From: Rhodococcus sp. 06-235-1A
Lineage (GTDB): Bacteria > Actinomycetota > Actinomycetes > Mycobacteriales > Mycobacteriaceae
DNA length: 64,000 bases
Assembly (NCBI RefSeq): GCF_002258785.1
Contig: NZ_NOYI01000018.1
Location: 62,001 to 126,000, forward strand
Direction of reading: 5' to 3'
In this document: positions 8,056 through 16,157 of the stretch, piece by piece
Layout of the letters: each line of letters starts with the position of its first letter
Position numbering within the stretch: the stretch's first letter is position 1
Position numbers and translations under genes: made by a program
Notes under the pieces: generated by a model
What the model was told of the DNA's origin: nothing
The model's input: the letters and a program-made list of their open reading frames with translations, nothing else
The model's database searches: none

Positions 8056-8952
8056 CTAGGACAGACCGATGGCGATAGCCGCAGTATTGAAATCCATCAT
8101 GTCGAGGTATGTCGGAGCCTCGGAATTCTCGTCTCCGAGCGATTCGGTGTACAGCGAGACGACGTCGATCCGGATCCCGGCCTCCGACGCCATCACCTGC
8201 GCGAGTCGATCCGGTTGCGAGGTGTCGACGAAGATCGTCCGAACGCCTGCCTCCCTTACTGTGTCGGCGAGCTCCGACAGGTCGGACGCACTGGGAGACG
8301 CCAGAGTGGTCCCACTGGGAATCACAGCCCCCACCACCTCGAAGTCGTAGCGCTCCGCCAGGTAGCCGAACACGTGATGATTGGTCACGAGCTTGCGTTT
8401 CTCGGGAGCAATCACATCGAACTGCTCGGCCATTCGGGCGTCGAGTTCGACCAGTCGCGAATCATATTCAGTAGCAGCAGAATCGACATCAACGCCGTCG
8501 ATGTTGTTCGTGATCGCGTCTCGGATCAGGGCGACCACGTCGCGCATCCGCTGCGGGTCGGTCCAGATGTGTGGGTCCTGCGCGCCCGACGATTGCCCGC
8601 TCACGTACGGAATCGGGTCGGCGGCCGGGCCGGCCTCGACAATCGGGATCCCCTCCGCGCGGGCCGCATCGACAGTCGACACGATGCCCTCCTCCAACCC
8701 CAGCCCGTTTGCTATCACCAGATCGGCTCGCGAGACGCGGGCGGCGTCCGAGGCCGAGATGTCGAACGAATGTGGGTCGGAGTTCGGCGGCATGAGCACC
8801 ATCACCTCGGCCTGATCTCCGACGATGTTCGAGGTTATGTCTCCCAGAATATTGGTCGTCACCACGATCGTCGGTGCCCCAGAGCTCCCGGAATCGGCGC
8901 ACGCACTCAGCAGTAGAAGCGCGGACAGTATCAGCAGCAGAACTCTTTTCAC
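8056..8952 (-). CDS. aztC: Zinc ABC transporter substrate-binding lipoprotein (AztC/ZnuA type)
   Basis: A 298-residue cluster A-I metal-binding lipoprotein. The lipobox LLSAC sits at residues 14-18. Candidate zinc ligands are His61 (NSDPHSFD), His128 (AQDPHIW), His192/193 (VTNHHVFGYL) and the Asp in FVDTSQPD, spaced as in ZnuA, TroA and AztC. It lacks the long His-rich loop of ZnuA, as AztC does with its shorter flexible loops. Its start overlaps the aztD2 stop by 4 bp (ATGA), so the two are translationally coupled. The transporter core is AztB and AztA further right. Confidence 0.92.
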   Translation of the reverse strand: MKRVLLLILSALLLLSACADSGSSGAPTIVVTTNILGDITSNIVGDQAEVMVLMPPNSDPHSFDISASDAARVSRADLVIANGLGLEEGIVSTVDAARAEGIPIVEAGPAADPIPYVSGQSSGAQDPHIWTDPQRMRDVVALIRDAITNNIDGVDVDSAATEYDSRLVELDARMAEQFDVIAPEKRKLVTNHHVFGYLAERYDFEVVGAVIPSGTTLASPSASDLSELADTVREAGVRTIFVDTSQPDRLAQVMASEAGIRIDVVSLYTESLGDENSEAPTYLDMMDFNTAAIAIGLS

Positions 8953-10172
8953 GATCCGACCACACCGATCGAGGCGGGAACGAAATCGAAGTCGAAGGTG
9001 CGCGCGACGCGGCCGCTGTCTCGATAGTCGATTTCGATCACGGCGTTCCCAGCCGGGTCTGCGACGTAGGCGCGAGTGCCCGCCACGTGAAGCGACGGCT
9101 TGGGGGCGGCCTCGTCGTACGGTGCCGACAGCACCGGCGTCGAGGAGATTTCGGCCCCGGTCACGGCGTCGAACACCCGAAATGTGCCGTCGGCCTGCAG
9201 AGAGAGAATGGTCTTGCCGTCGCTCGACACCCCGGTCGAGAGTGACTCACCCTCGGTGCGCGCCTGAACCCACTCGCCGGTTCTGGTGTCGAGCACAAGC
9301 ACACCGGTCTCGGTCGGGGCCGCGACCAACGAGCCGCGTGTTCCTTCGGCGAAGGTGAACGCGCGAGCGTCCGGGTTCGGATACGCGAACTTCGTGGTGG
9401 AGAACTCGTCATTCGTCGCGTCCACCTTGACCACGCCGTCGGCGCAGGCCACCACGAAATAGCTCGAGAACACCGCCTCGCCGTGCATCTCGGGGCACGA
9501 AGCATCCAGCGCTCGAACAGGATTGCCCGCGGAGTCGCGTAGCTCGAGTCCGGTGGGCAGATCGTCCTCGGTGCCGCCGGTCGAGACGACGACGTGATCG
9601 GACAACGGGACGGCGATGCCATGGTGGGGATTGGTATCGACCGTTGCTGCGACGGTCGTGTCACCTGCACCGAGGGAATCGAATTCGACGACATCTGCCG
9701 TACCTGCACCGTCGAAGAAGACTGCAACCTTACGATCTCCCGCGATGACGTGGGCGGGGCTTTCTCCCTCGAGTGCACCGAGATCGACGGGATGCTTGGT
9801 GTACGAGTGCGAGTGGTCGCCGTGCTCGATGGTCCACGAGCCCGGGTCGAGAAAACGTGCTCGGTCGTCATCGGTCGCGACGATGTAGCGGCCGTTGATC
9901 GTCGTCACGCGCGATGCATTCTCGACGTCGAACGAATGCACGGTCGCTTCGGTGGCGAGATCGAGCACATCGATCTTGCCGGAATCCGCATCGGCCACAA
10001 CGAGCCTCGGCACGGGACCTTGCACTTCGGTGGACCCGGCCTCGGCCGCCAGGTCGCTGCCCGGCTGAGCGGAACCAGTCGACTCGACGGGTGGGTCCTC
10101 GGCGGTGTCGGTACTGCCGCAACCGGCGACGACCAGTCCGAGGACTCCGAGGGTCAGAACACTTCTACGCAC
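8949..10172 (-). CDS. aztD: AztD-type zinc metallochaperone lipoprotein, copy 2
   Basis: A 407-residue exported beta-propeller with the lipobox VVAGC. The GTG at 10172 is preferred because GGAG lies 9 bp upstream; TTG 10187 and GTG 10178 are in-frame alternatives. Potential zinc ligands are dense: EHGDHSHSYTKHP around residue 115, NPHHGIAVPL, and SCPEMHGEAV, the last two shared with copy 1. It overlaps aztC by 4 bp and is preceded by the Zur-like box at 10198-10210. Two divergent AztD paralogues in one locus is unusual; described loci have one (known for Paracoccus). They may differ in affinity or client. Confidence 0.85.
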   Translation of the reverse strand: MRRSVLTLGVLGLVVAGCGSTDTAEDPPVESTGSAQPGSDLAAEAGSTEVQGPVPRLVVADADSGKIDVLDLATEATVHSFDVENASRVTTINGRYIVATDDDRARFLDPGSWTIEHGDHSHSYTKHPVDLGALEGESPAHVIAGDRKVAVFFDGAGTADVVEFDSLGAGDTTVAATVDTNPHHGIAVPLSDHVVVSTGGTEDDLPTGLELRDSAGNPVRALDASCPEMHGEAVFSSYFVVACADGVVKVDATNDEFSTTKFAYPNPDARAFTFAEGTRGSLVAAPTETGVLVLDTRTGEWVQARTEGESLSTGVSSDGKTILSLQADGTFRVFDAVTGAEISSTPVLSAPYDEAAPKPSLHVAGTRAYVADPAGNAVIEIDYRDSGRVARTFDFDFVPASIGVVGS

Positions 10173-10197
10173 GCGCACCCACTCCAAACAATCTATT

Positions 10198-10210
10198 GAT
10201 AACGATTGTC
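10198..10210. promoter_or_regulatory. Zur-like box upstream of aztD2-aztC
   Basis: GATAACGATTGTC lies 25-38 bp before the aztD2 start in the gap to aztB. The same bases overlap a second small palindrome, AACGATTGTCGTT (10201-10213). It shares 11 of 13 positions with each of the other two boxes. Confidence 0.8.
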
Positions 10211-10234
10211 GTTTACGTTAGACCATTCTTCGGC

Positions 10235-11059
10235 CTATGCCCGAATCGACTCCCGAGCCGATCGAGCAGCGGCCACGACGAAGAACTGCATCACCGCAAG
10301 GCCGGCGATCGTCGCACCGGCCGCGGTGTCGGCGTTCCAGGACACGAGGAGGCCGAACACCGTGGCCGACCATCCGAGGAGCGTCGCGATGATCATCGAC
10401 ACGGCAATGGACCGGCCGAACAGATATGCAGTGGCAGACGGGGCCACCAGCAACCCGAACACCAGCAGCGTTCCCACGATGCGGAAGGAGGCAACAATGG
10501 CCAACACCACCAGGGCCAGCAGCACGACGTGCGCGAGGCGAGGCCGGAATCCGAACGTGTGAGCTTTGCGCTCGTCGAACACCAGAGCAACGAACGGTCG
10601 GTACGCGAGCACCGAGGCCACAAGCGCGACCGCCGTTGCCACGATCAGGAAGGCAAGGTCGGCGTAGGTCGCCGACAGCACATCACCGAACAGGAACGAC
10701 GTCAGATCGGTGGCGAACGACCGCGCCCGCGAGACGATCACTACCCCGAGGGCCAACATTCCGACGAACAGCAAACCGATTCCGGTGTCCTCGGACAATC
10801 GCGAATTGCGCGTCACCCAGGCCACTCCCCCGATCATCGCGACCGCGCTGATGGCGGCTCCGACCAGGAGGTTGGCACTGAGAAGATACGCGACGGCAAC
10901 GCCGGGGAGCATGCCGTGCGATACCGCCTCGCTGAGAAACGCCATGCCTCGCAACACAACCCAGGTTCCGACGAGGGCGCACAGTATCGAGACAATCATG
11001 CCCGCAACAAGGGCGCGCTGCACGAACGAGACAGCGAAGGGGTCCAGTAGCCAATCCAC
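10235..11059 (-). CDS. aztB: Zinc ABC transporter permease (AztB/ZnuB family)
   Basis: A 274-residue integral membrane protein of the ABC-3 metal permease family. Hydrophobic segments fill nearly the whole length, from MDWLLDPFAVSFVQRALVAG to the AGATIAGLAVMQFFVVAAA tail, consistent with 8-9 helices. The family landmarks LVGTWVVLRGMAFLSEAVSHGMLPGVA and FRIVGTLLVFGLLVAPSATAYL are clear. The start is GTG at 11059, 30 bp from the divergent aztA start, with the Zur-like box between. It ends 48 bp before the aztD2 box. Confidence 0.93.
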   Translation of the reverse strand: MDWLLDPFAVSFVQRALVAGMIVSILCALVGTWVVLRGMAFLSEAVSHGMLPGVAVAYLLSANLLVGAAISAVAMIGGVAWVTRNSRLSEDTGIGLLFVGMLALGVVIVSRARSFATDLTSFLFGDVLSATYADLAFLIVATAVALVASVLAYRPFVALVFDERKAHTFGFRPRLAHVVLLALVVLAIVASFRIVGTLLVFGLLVAPSATAYLFGRSIAVSMIIATLLGWSATVFGLLVSWNADTAAGATIAGLAVMQFFVVAAARSARESIRA

Positions 11060-11075
11060 GAGACCGACCCTATGC

Positions 11076-11088
11076 GATAATGATTATC
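11076..11088. promoter_or_regulatory. Zur box between aztB and aztA
   Basis: GATAATGATTATC is a near-perfect palindrome and a textbook Fur/Zur core. It lies between the divergent starts at 11059 (aztB) and 11089 (aztA), so one repressor dimer could silence both. It ends exactly at the aztA GTG. Confidence 0.88.
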
Positions 11089-11727
11089 GTGAGCGAATCA
11101 GTAACCGTGCAGTCCCTCTCCGTTCGGTACCGAAACACGACCGCTCTGCACAACGTGAGCGCCCATTTCGAACCCGGTTCTCTCACAACTCTTGTCGGAC
11201 ACAACGGCTCGGGAAAGTCGACGCTGCTGCAAGTTCTTGCCGGGATCGTCGAACCATCGACAGGTTCGGTGCATACCGGGAGTCGACGCGTCACGTTCGT
11301 ACCCCAGCGCAGCGAGGTCGACGACCGGATGGCTCTCAGCGTCGGCGAGGTCGTCGCCATGGGCACCTGGCCTCGGCGCGGCCTTCTCGGGCGCGCGTCC
11401 GCCGATGATCGCCGAGCCGTGGAGCGTGCGCTTGAACGCCTCCGACTGACCGCGCTGCGCTCACGACGACTCTCGGCACTGTCCGGCGGGCAACGTCAAC
11501 GCGCGTTACTCGCTCAAGCGCTCGTCGAGAGCGGTGAACTCGTCCTGCTCGACGAGCCCACCACCGGCCTCGATGCCGAGGCGCGACGGATCATCGACGG
11601 TGTGATCGACGAGGAGGTCGGTCGTGGTGCGGTCGTGGTGGTCGCGACACACGACGCCGACAGTGCGGGACGCGCCGATACAACCATCACCTTGGGGCGT
11701 GGCGAAATTCTGTCGGTCACTCGATAG
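11089..11727 (+). CDS. aztA: Zinc ABC transporter ATPase (AztA/ZnuC family)
   Basis: A 212-residue ATPase with Walker A GHNGSGKST, signature LSGGQRQRA, Walker B LVLLDEPTTGLD and the switch histidine in ATHDADS. It pairs with AztB (divergent, 30 bp away). GTG 11089 is used here; the in-frame ATG at 11080 lies inside the Zur box. Either start leaves little or no leader, so the mRNA may be leaderless, which is common in actinobacteria (inference). Confidence 0.92.
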   Translation: MSESVTVQSLSVRYRNTTALHNVSAHFEPGSLTTLVGHNGSGKSTLLQVLAGIVEPSTGSVHTGSRRVTFVPQRSEVDDRMALSVGEVVAMGTWPRRGLLGRASADDRRAVERALERLRLTALRSRRLSALSGGQRQRALLAQALVESGELVLLDEPTTGLDAEARRIIDGVIDEEVGRGAVVVVATHDADSAGRADTTITLGRGEILSVTR

Positions 11728-11796
11728 AAGAGACCCAGCAGATTGCTGTGGCAGATTGCTACACTGGCGGTACTGCTTCGGCGATAGGACACCATC

Positions 11797-12150
11797 ATGG
11801 GCACCACCTCGTCTCTACGTATCGACGACGACCTCTACGACGCTGCAAAAGTGGCCGGATCTGCTGCCAGCCGAAGTGCCGCGCAACAGATTGCACACTG
11901 GGCGCTGATCGGCCGAGAGATGGAGCTTTCACATCGCGTCTCGGCACGCGATATTGCCGATGTTCTCGCAGGTAAGGCACGCTATGACGACCTGACGCCG
12001 CACAGGCAGGCCGTCGCGCGCGCGGAGTGGACCGAACAGATCGAATTGGCGACGGACTCGCTCGACTTCGAAAGTGAGTTCACGGCAGAAGGTCGCTCTT
12101 ACGTCGAGTCCGACGAGCACGGCAACGTGGAGTGGAGCAAAGATCGGTAG
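11797..12150 (+). CDS. ParD-like antitoxin of a zeta-type toxin pair
   Basis: A 117-residue protein. The N-terminus (TSSLRIDDDLYDAAKVAGSAASRSAAQQIAHWALIGREME) has the ribbon-helix-helix pattern of the ParD-like antitoxin family, with the alternating LRID strand and the RSAAQQIAHWALIGRE helices. The acidic C-terminal half probably folds onto the toxin. It ends 24 bp before a zeta-like kinase gene, so the two form a likely toxin-antitoxin operon in which this protein also represses the promoter (known for the class, inferred here). Confidence 0.8.
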   Translation: MGTTSSLRIDDDLYDAAKVAGSAASRSAAQQIAHWALIGREMELSHRVSARDIADVLAGKARYDDLTPHRQAVARAEWTEQIELATDSLDFESEFTAEGRSYVESDEHGNVEWSKDR

Positions 12151-12174
12151 AGCGCGCCCCCGAGACAACCCATC

Positions 12175-12759
12175 GTGACAACACCGATCTCGGATCCGGT
12201 ACTCCACCTACTCGCCGGACCCAATGGTGCCGGCAAGAGCACGTTCAATGCGCGCGTACTGTCACCCGTCACACATCTTCCGTTCGTCAATGCCGACGAG
12301 ATCGCACACGCTCGATGGCCCGGCACCGAGTCTGTGCACGCCTACGATGCGTCAAAAGTTGCTGCCGGGCTGCGCGCGGAATTCCTTTCGGCAAGATCGT
12401 CATTCGTCACCGAGACCGTCTTCTCACACGAGTCCAAGGTCGAGCTGGTCCAGTCTGCTGTCAGTGCAGGCTATTTGGTGACGCTGCACGTCATCGCAAT
12501 TCCCGTCGAAACGGCTGTGGCCCGAGTACGAAACCGTGTCGATCAAGGCGGTCATTCGGTCCCAGAGGCTAAAATTCGCGAACGGTACGACCGGTTGTGG
12601 CCTCTACTTCGCTCCGCGATCGAGATGGTGGATCGCGCTCAGGTGTACGACAATTCATCGGCGCGGCGCCCGTTCCGCACGATAGCCCGGTTCGATCGCG
12701 GCCACCTTTTAGGGCAGGCAGACTGGCCCACATGGCTGCCTTCGGCCCTGTGTTCGTAA
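12175..12759 (+). CDS. Zeta-toxin-like AAA kinase
   Basis: A 194-residue P-loop protein with LLAGPNGAGKST (Walker A, residues 12-23) followed by PFVNADEIAH, the substrate-binding NADE/I signature of zeta toxins (UDP-GlcNAc kinases), FVTETVFSHESK and a lid segment with VARVRNRVDQGGHSVP. The start is GTG 12175. Zeta toxins phosphorylate cell-wall precursor sugar nucleotides; whether this one does is unknown. Its partner is a ParD-like protein rather than an epsilon antitoxin. A hairpin at 13016-13045 probably ends the operon. Confidence 0.85.
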   Translation: MTTPISDPVLHLLAGPNGAGKSTFNARVLSPVTHLPFVNADEIAHARWPGTESVHAYDASKVAAGLRAEFLSARSSFVTETVFSHESKVELVQSAVSAGYLVTLHVIAIPVETAVARVRNRVDQGGHSVPEAKIRERYDRLWPLLRSAIEMVDRAQVYDNSSARRPFRTIARFDRGHLLGQADWPTWLPSALCS

Positions 12760-13080
12760 CGGTCCGGTCCACGTCGATCGACACGGCGCACGGGCTCGTC
12801 CGAATTCACCGCCGATACCTTCCGGAGTCGACGACAAGCGCGTGCATCTGCTCGAACCAAGTGATGGGTATCAGCTCTGCAAGTTTCGAAGCACAGTGTT
12901 TTGACCGACAACTAATTCCGCTCCACATCGAGCAGGTACATAAATCTCGCCATGCCCCCCGAAAACTGATATCGAACTGCAGATCGGATCATCACCATAA
13001 GCCAACAGCAGGAGCCCGGCTACCACCTCGATGGCTGGTAGCCGGCCCTTCCGACTAATTCATCTCGCTGAACCGGATTT
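12760..13080. other. 321-bp intergenic region between convergent genes
   Basis: Nothing protein-like was recognised on either strand. The only structure is the strong hairpin at 13016-13045, listed separately. Confidence 0.5.
13016..13045. terminator. Bidirectional hairpin terminator
   Basis: CCGGCTACCA (13016-13025) pairs with TGGTAGCCGG (13036-13045), a perfect 10-bp stem with a 10-nt loop. It sits between the convergent zeta-like toxin and a secreted protein gene. Confidence 0.8.
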
Positions 13081-13464
13081 TCAACCGACCCGGATAGTCT
13101 GCTGGAAGGTGGTGGGGTAGATACTCTGACTGATCGTTCGATAACCGGCCGGCACCCAAACCAAGCCGCGCTTGATTTCGCATCTAACCTGCAGGCTCAC
13201 GTTGTTTCGTACATTCTTTCGCACCAGTGGATAGATGACGGAATCACCATTGTCCCAGGAGTTGGTCGTCCAACCTGTCGGCTGCACATTCCCGAGAATC
13301 CCACGCGGAGTTGCTGTTCCGCAAGCAGAGTTGTTCACAACCAGGTATATCCAGGTGTCGTTCGGGCCAGCGTTCGCCACCGAGTTCAAACCTGGCAATA
13401 CCAGGCTGACCACGGCCAGGATGCTGATAGCAACCGCCCGAAGTGAAGTACGCCCCATTTTCAT
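13081..13464 (-). CDS. Small secreted protein of unknown function
   Basis: A 127-residue protein starting MKMGRTSLRAVAISILAVVSLVLPG, with a clear Sec signal peptide and probable cleavage at VANAG (about residue 32). The mature part is short, with two cysteines (NNSACGTA, LQVRCEIK) that could form a disulfide, and many aromatic residues. A GGGAAAG site precedes the ATG. No family is recognised. It stands alone between a terminator and a TetR gene. Confidence 0.7.
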   Translation of the reverse strand: MKMGRTSLRAVAISILAVVSLVLPGLNSVANAGPNDTWIYLVVNNSACGTATPRGILGNVQPTGWTTNSWDNGDSVIYPLVRKNVRNNVSLQVRCEIKRGLVWVPAGYRTISQSIYPTTFQQTIRVG

Positions 13465-13595
13465 TCTTTCCCACTCTCATCGTCCGAAGAAGCACGACAA
13501 TCTCAACACATTCAACACTTCACCAACCATCATGCGTTCAGTCGACAGAGGGAGAACTCCGAAGCGTTGAGACAGACAGAAGTGGGCTCGCCATC

Positions 13596-14222
13596 TCAGT
13601 TCAGCTGATTGGTGATTGAATTCGAAACCGGCCCCAACGCAGTGAGAGCCATGTCCGCAACACGTTCTAGTTCATTTCGAGTTGACCCGTCTCGAGCGCG
13701 TTGCGACATGCCTTGGATGACAACGCCGATGAACTCCGAGGTGTCGACGGGGTCCCAGGACGAGGGCAGGATGCCGTCGGCAACGTTTTCCGAAATGCGT
13801 TCCGACAGCAATAACACGTTGGCATTACGCATGTCGCGCAATCGTTCTGCGATGCTTCGATTTGCGTCGGTGACCCCGACGGCCGAGCTGGTGATCAGGC
13901 AGCCGCCCGGACATGACTCGTCGGTGTAGTGCGACGCCGCCTCGTACAGCAGTCTCGAGATGAGCTCGGCTGCCTGGGGCTCCTCGGCGAACGCTCGGTC
14001 CATGAAGTCGCCGCGAGTGGCGAGGTATCGATCGATCGTGGCGAAGAACAGCTTTTCCTTGCCTCCGAATGCGCTGTACAGACTCGGTGGGTTGATGCCC
14101 ATCGCGCTGGTGAGCACCGAGACCGAAGTGCCTTCGTATCCGTGTTCCCAGAAGGCGAACATCGCCTTGTCCAGCGCAGCGTCGACGTCGAATTTCCGCC
14201 CCTGCCCTCGTACACCGGCCAT
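13596..14222 (-). CDS. TetR-family transcriptional regulator
   Basis: A 208-residue regulator. The HTH is at about residues 12-55 (FDVDAALDKAMFAFWEHGYEGTSVSVLT, then INPPSLYSAFGGKEKLFFATIDRY), the pattern of the AcrR/YcdC type. The ligand domain contains CPGGCLITSSAV, typical of the TetR_C group that controls quinone- or aldehyde-responsive oxidoreductases. ATG 14222 is chosen because it places MAGVRGQGRKF directly before the HTH. It is divergent from the oxidoreductase at 14362; the inverted repeat at 14306-14325 lies between them and is its probable operator. Confidence 0.9.
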   Translation of the reverse strand: MAGVRGQGRKFDVDAALDKAMFAFWEHGYEGTSVSVLTSAMGINPPSLYSAFGGKEKLFFATIDRYLATRGDFMDRAFAEEPQAAELISRLLYEAASHYTDESCPGGCLITSSAVGVTDANRSIAERLRDMRNANVLLLSERISENVADGILPSSWDPVDTSEFIGVVIQGMSQRARDGSTRNELERVADMALTALGPVSNSITNQLN

Positions 14223-14305
14223 GGGCCCTCCCGATTCTGCGCTTTGCTCCAGCAACTGCAGTTCAGACTACTCGCATAGCGATCGATACACGAATGGTCT
14301 AGCCT

Positions 14306-14325
14306 CGAACCGCACTGCAGGTTCG
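14306..14325. promoter_or_regulatory. Inverted repeat CGAACC-N8-GGTTCG, probable TetR operator
   Basis: A perfect 6-8-6 inverted repeat in the 139-bp divergent region between the TetR gene and the NADP oxidoreductase, 36 bp upstream of the oxidoreductase ATG. Assignment to the TetR protein is by position only. Confidence 0.6.
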
Positions 14326-14361
14326 CATCGAGAAGAAGTGGCACGCACAAGAGGAGATCGA

Positions 14362-15261
14362 ATGAGAGCCGTCGTCGTCACCGCCAAGGGCGGGCCCGAT
14401 GTACTGACCGTCACCGACATGGACGAACCCGATTCCGGGCCAGGCGACATCACGGTGGCGGTGGCCGCCGCGGCCGTCAATCCGGTCGACCTCAAAACCC
14501 GCTCAGGATTCCTACCGATCGAACTGACGTACCCCGCGGTCCTCGGTTGGGATGTGTCGGGCACTGTCGTCGCCGTCGGAGCATCGGTCACCCGATTTGC
14601 GCCGGGCGACAACGTGATCGGCATGATCGCGCAGCCGGCCCACCGTTTCGGTACCTATGCCGAACGTGTCGTCGCCGACGAATCACTCTTTGCGCACGCA
14701 CCCACAGGCACCAGCCTCGTGCACGCAGCAGCAATCCCACTCGCCGCCCTCACCGCCGTTCAGCTTCTCGACAAGATCACTCTCCCAGCGCAATCCACCG
14801 TCCTGGTGACGGGCGCGGCCGGCGCGGTGGGCCGAACAGCGTCAGCTCTTCTGTTGATCCGCGGTCACCGAGTCGACGCACTCGCGCGGGAGTCAGACGT
14901 CGATGATCTGCTCGCACTCGGTTCGCGACGGGTGTTCACCGAGCCTGCCGACCTGCAGGCGGGCGTGTACGACGCCGTGGTCGATACGGCAGGCGTGGTC
15001 GACACCATCGACAGCGTGCACGACGACGGTGCGTACGTCTCGATCGAAGACGGCGATCAACCCGAGCCCCAGCGCGGCATCACGCCAGGGAAGAGCTACG
15101 TGAACGAGGACGGGCCCGGTCTCGAGCAGATCGCTGCGCTCGTCTCCGCAGGCGCGCTCAGCATTCCTATTGCGCGAGAGTTCGGATTCGCCGAAGCACC
15201 GCAGGCTCATTCGCTGCTCGCCGCAGGTGGAACACGAGGAAAGGTACTACTGATTCCATGA
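14362..15261 (+). CDS. NADP-dependent quinone-type oxidoreductase (zinc-independent MDR family)
   Basis: A 299-residue medium-chain dehydrogenase/reductase. It starts MRAVVVTAKGGPDVLTV and has AAAVNPVDLKTRSGF, the VLGWDVSGTVVAVGASVTRFAPGDNVIG segment, and the nucleotide-binding VLVTGAAGAVGRTASALL (Rossmann AxGxVG). No zinc-ligand cysteines are seen, so it is of the QOR class. GAGGAG lies 6 bp upstream of the ATG at 14362. Its stop overlaps the next gene (ATGA), forming a two-gene unit with an LLM oxidoreductase under the divergent TetR. Confidence 0.9.
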   Translation: MRAVVVTAKGGPDVLTVTDMDEPDSGPGDITVAVAAAAVNPVDLKTRSGFLPIELTYPAVLGWDVSGTVVAVGASVTRFAPGDNVIGMIAQPAHRFGTYAERVVADESLFAHAPTGTSLVHAAAIPLAALTAVQLLDKITLPAQSTVLVTGAAGAVGRTASALLLIRGHRVDALARESDVDDLLALGSRRVFTEPADLQAGVYDAVVDTAGVVDTIDSVHDDGAYVSIEDGDQPEPQRGITPGKSYVNEDGPGLEQIAALVSAGALSIPIAREFGFAEAPQAHSLLAAGGTRGKVLLIP

Positions 15262-16148
15262 CCATGACCGGTGCGCCTGTGAAATACGGAATCAATCTCC
15301 CGAATTTCGGGCCGCAGATCGATCCGAAAGGGATTCTCGCGTGGGCACGGACTGCCGAATCCGCCGGTTTCGACAACGTTCTGCTCTCCGATCACGTCGT
15401 GCTGACCGAGGACGCTCACGGCCGCTCCCCGGCACCGTTCTACGAGTGCCTGGCGACGCTGTCATGGCTCGCGGGTCAGACCGAGTCCATCCGTCTCGGT
15501 AGCGGAGTCTTGATCGGAAGCCATCGTCATCCGGCTCATCTGGCACACGCGACCGCGACGATCGACCGGCTCAGCGGGGGACGACTCATCGTCGGAGTCG
15601 GCGTCGGGTGGACAGAGCAAGCGTTCGACGTCCTCGGAGTCCCGTTCCGCCAGCGAGGGCGAATGACCGACGCCATGCTCGACACTCTTCGTGCCGCATG
15701 GTCGTCCGAGACATACGAGTTCGTAGGAGAGAGCGGAACGCCCCGCCGGGTACACGCTGGACCCCTCCCGCTGCGGAAGCCGCACCCACCGCTGTGGATC
15801 GGCGGCAACGGCCGAGCCGCACTCGACCGGACCAATGCGTTGGGCACTGGTTGGCATCCGCTGCATCCATCGCGGCAACTGTGCATCGCCGGCTCCACCG
15901 CGTTGGATGAGGGCAAAGAATTCGTTCCCCGTATTTACTTCCTGCCGGTGGACGGTCCTGTGGATTCGCCGAACCGCCCCCTCGGCTACGGGTCCATCGA
16001 ACAGATCCTCGAGGACATCGAATTCCTTGCCGAGTTGGGCACAGAGACAATCGTTCTCGACACCGATCCTGGAGATCAGCGACTTCGGCGGTCCACCGAA
16101 CACGATCTCGAACTCGTTCGATACGCGGGTGAGGTGTTGGGCATGTGA
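15258..16148 (+). CDS. LLM-class (F420- or FMN-dependent) oxidoreductase
   Basis: A 296-residue luciferase-like monooxygenase family protein. Landmarks are GINLPNFGP near the N-terminus, ILAWARTAESAGFDNVLLSDHVV, IRLGSGVLIGSHRHPAHLAHATATIDRLSGGRLIVGVGVGW and PLWIGGNGRAALDR. This pattern is frequent in mycobacterial F420-dependent enzymes. It overlaps the preceding oxidoreductase by 4 bp and so is probably translationally coupled. The substrate is unknown. Confidence 0.9.
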   Translation: MTMTGAPVKYGINLPNFGPQIDPKGILAWARTAESAGFDNVLLSDHVVLTEDAHGRSPAPFYECLATLSWLAGQTESIRLGSGVLIGSHRHPAHLAHATATIDRLSGGRLIVGVGVGWTEQAFDVLGVPFRQRGRMTDAMLDTLRAAWSSETYEFVGESGTPRRVHAGPLPLRKPHPPLWIGGNGRAALDRTNALGTGWHPLHPSRQLCIAGSTALDEGKEFVPRIYFLPVDGPVDSPNRPLGYGSIEQILEDIEFLAELGTETIVLDTDPGDQRLRRSTEHDLELVRYAGEVLGM

Positions 16149-16157
16149 CTCATCCCG

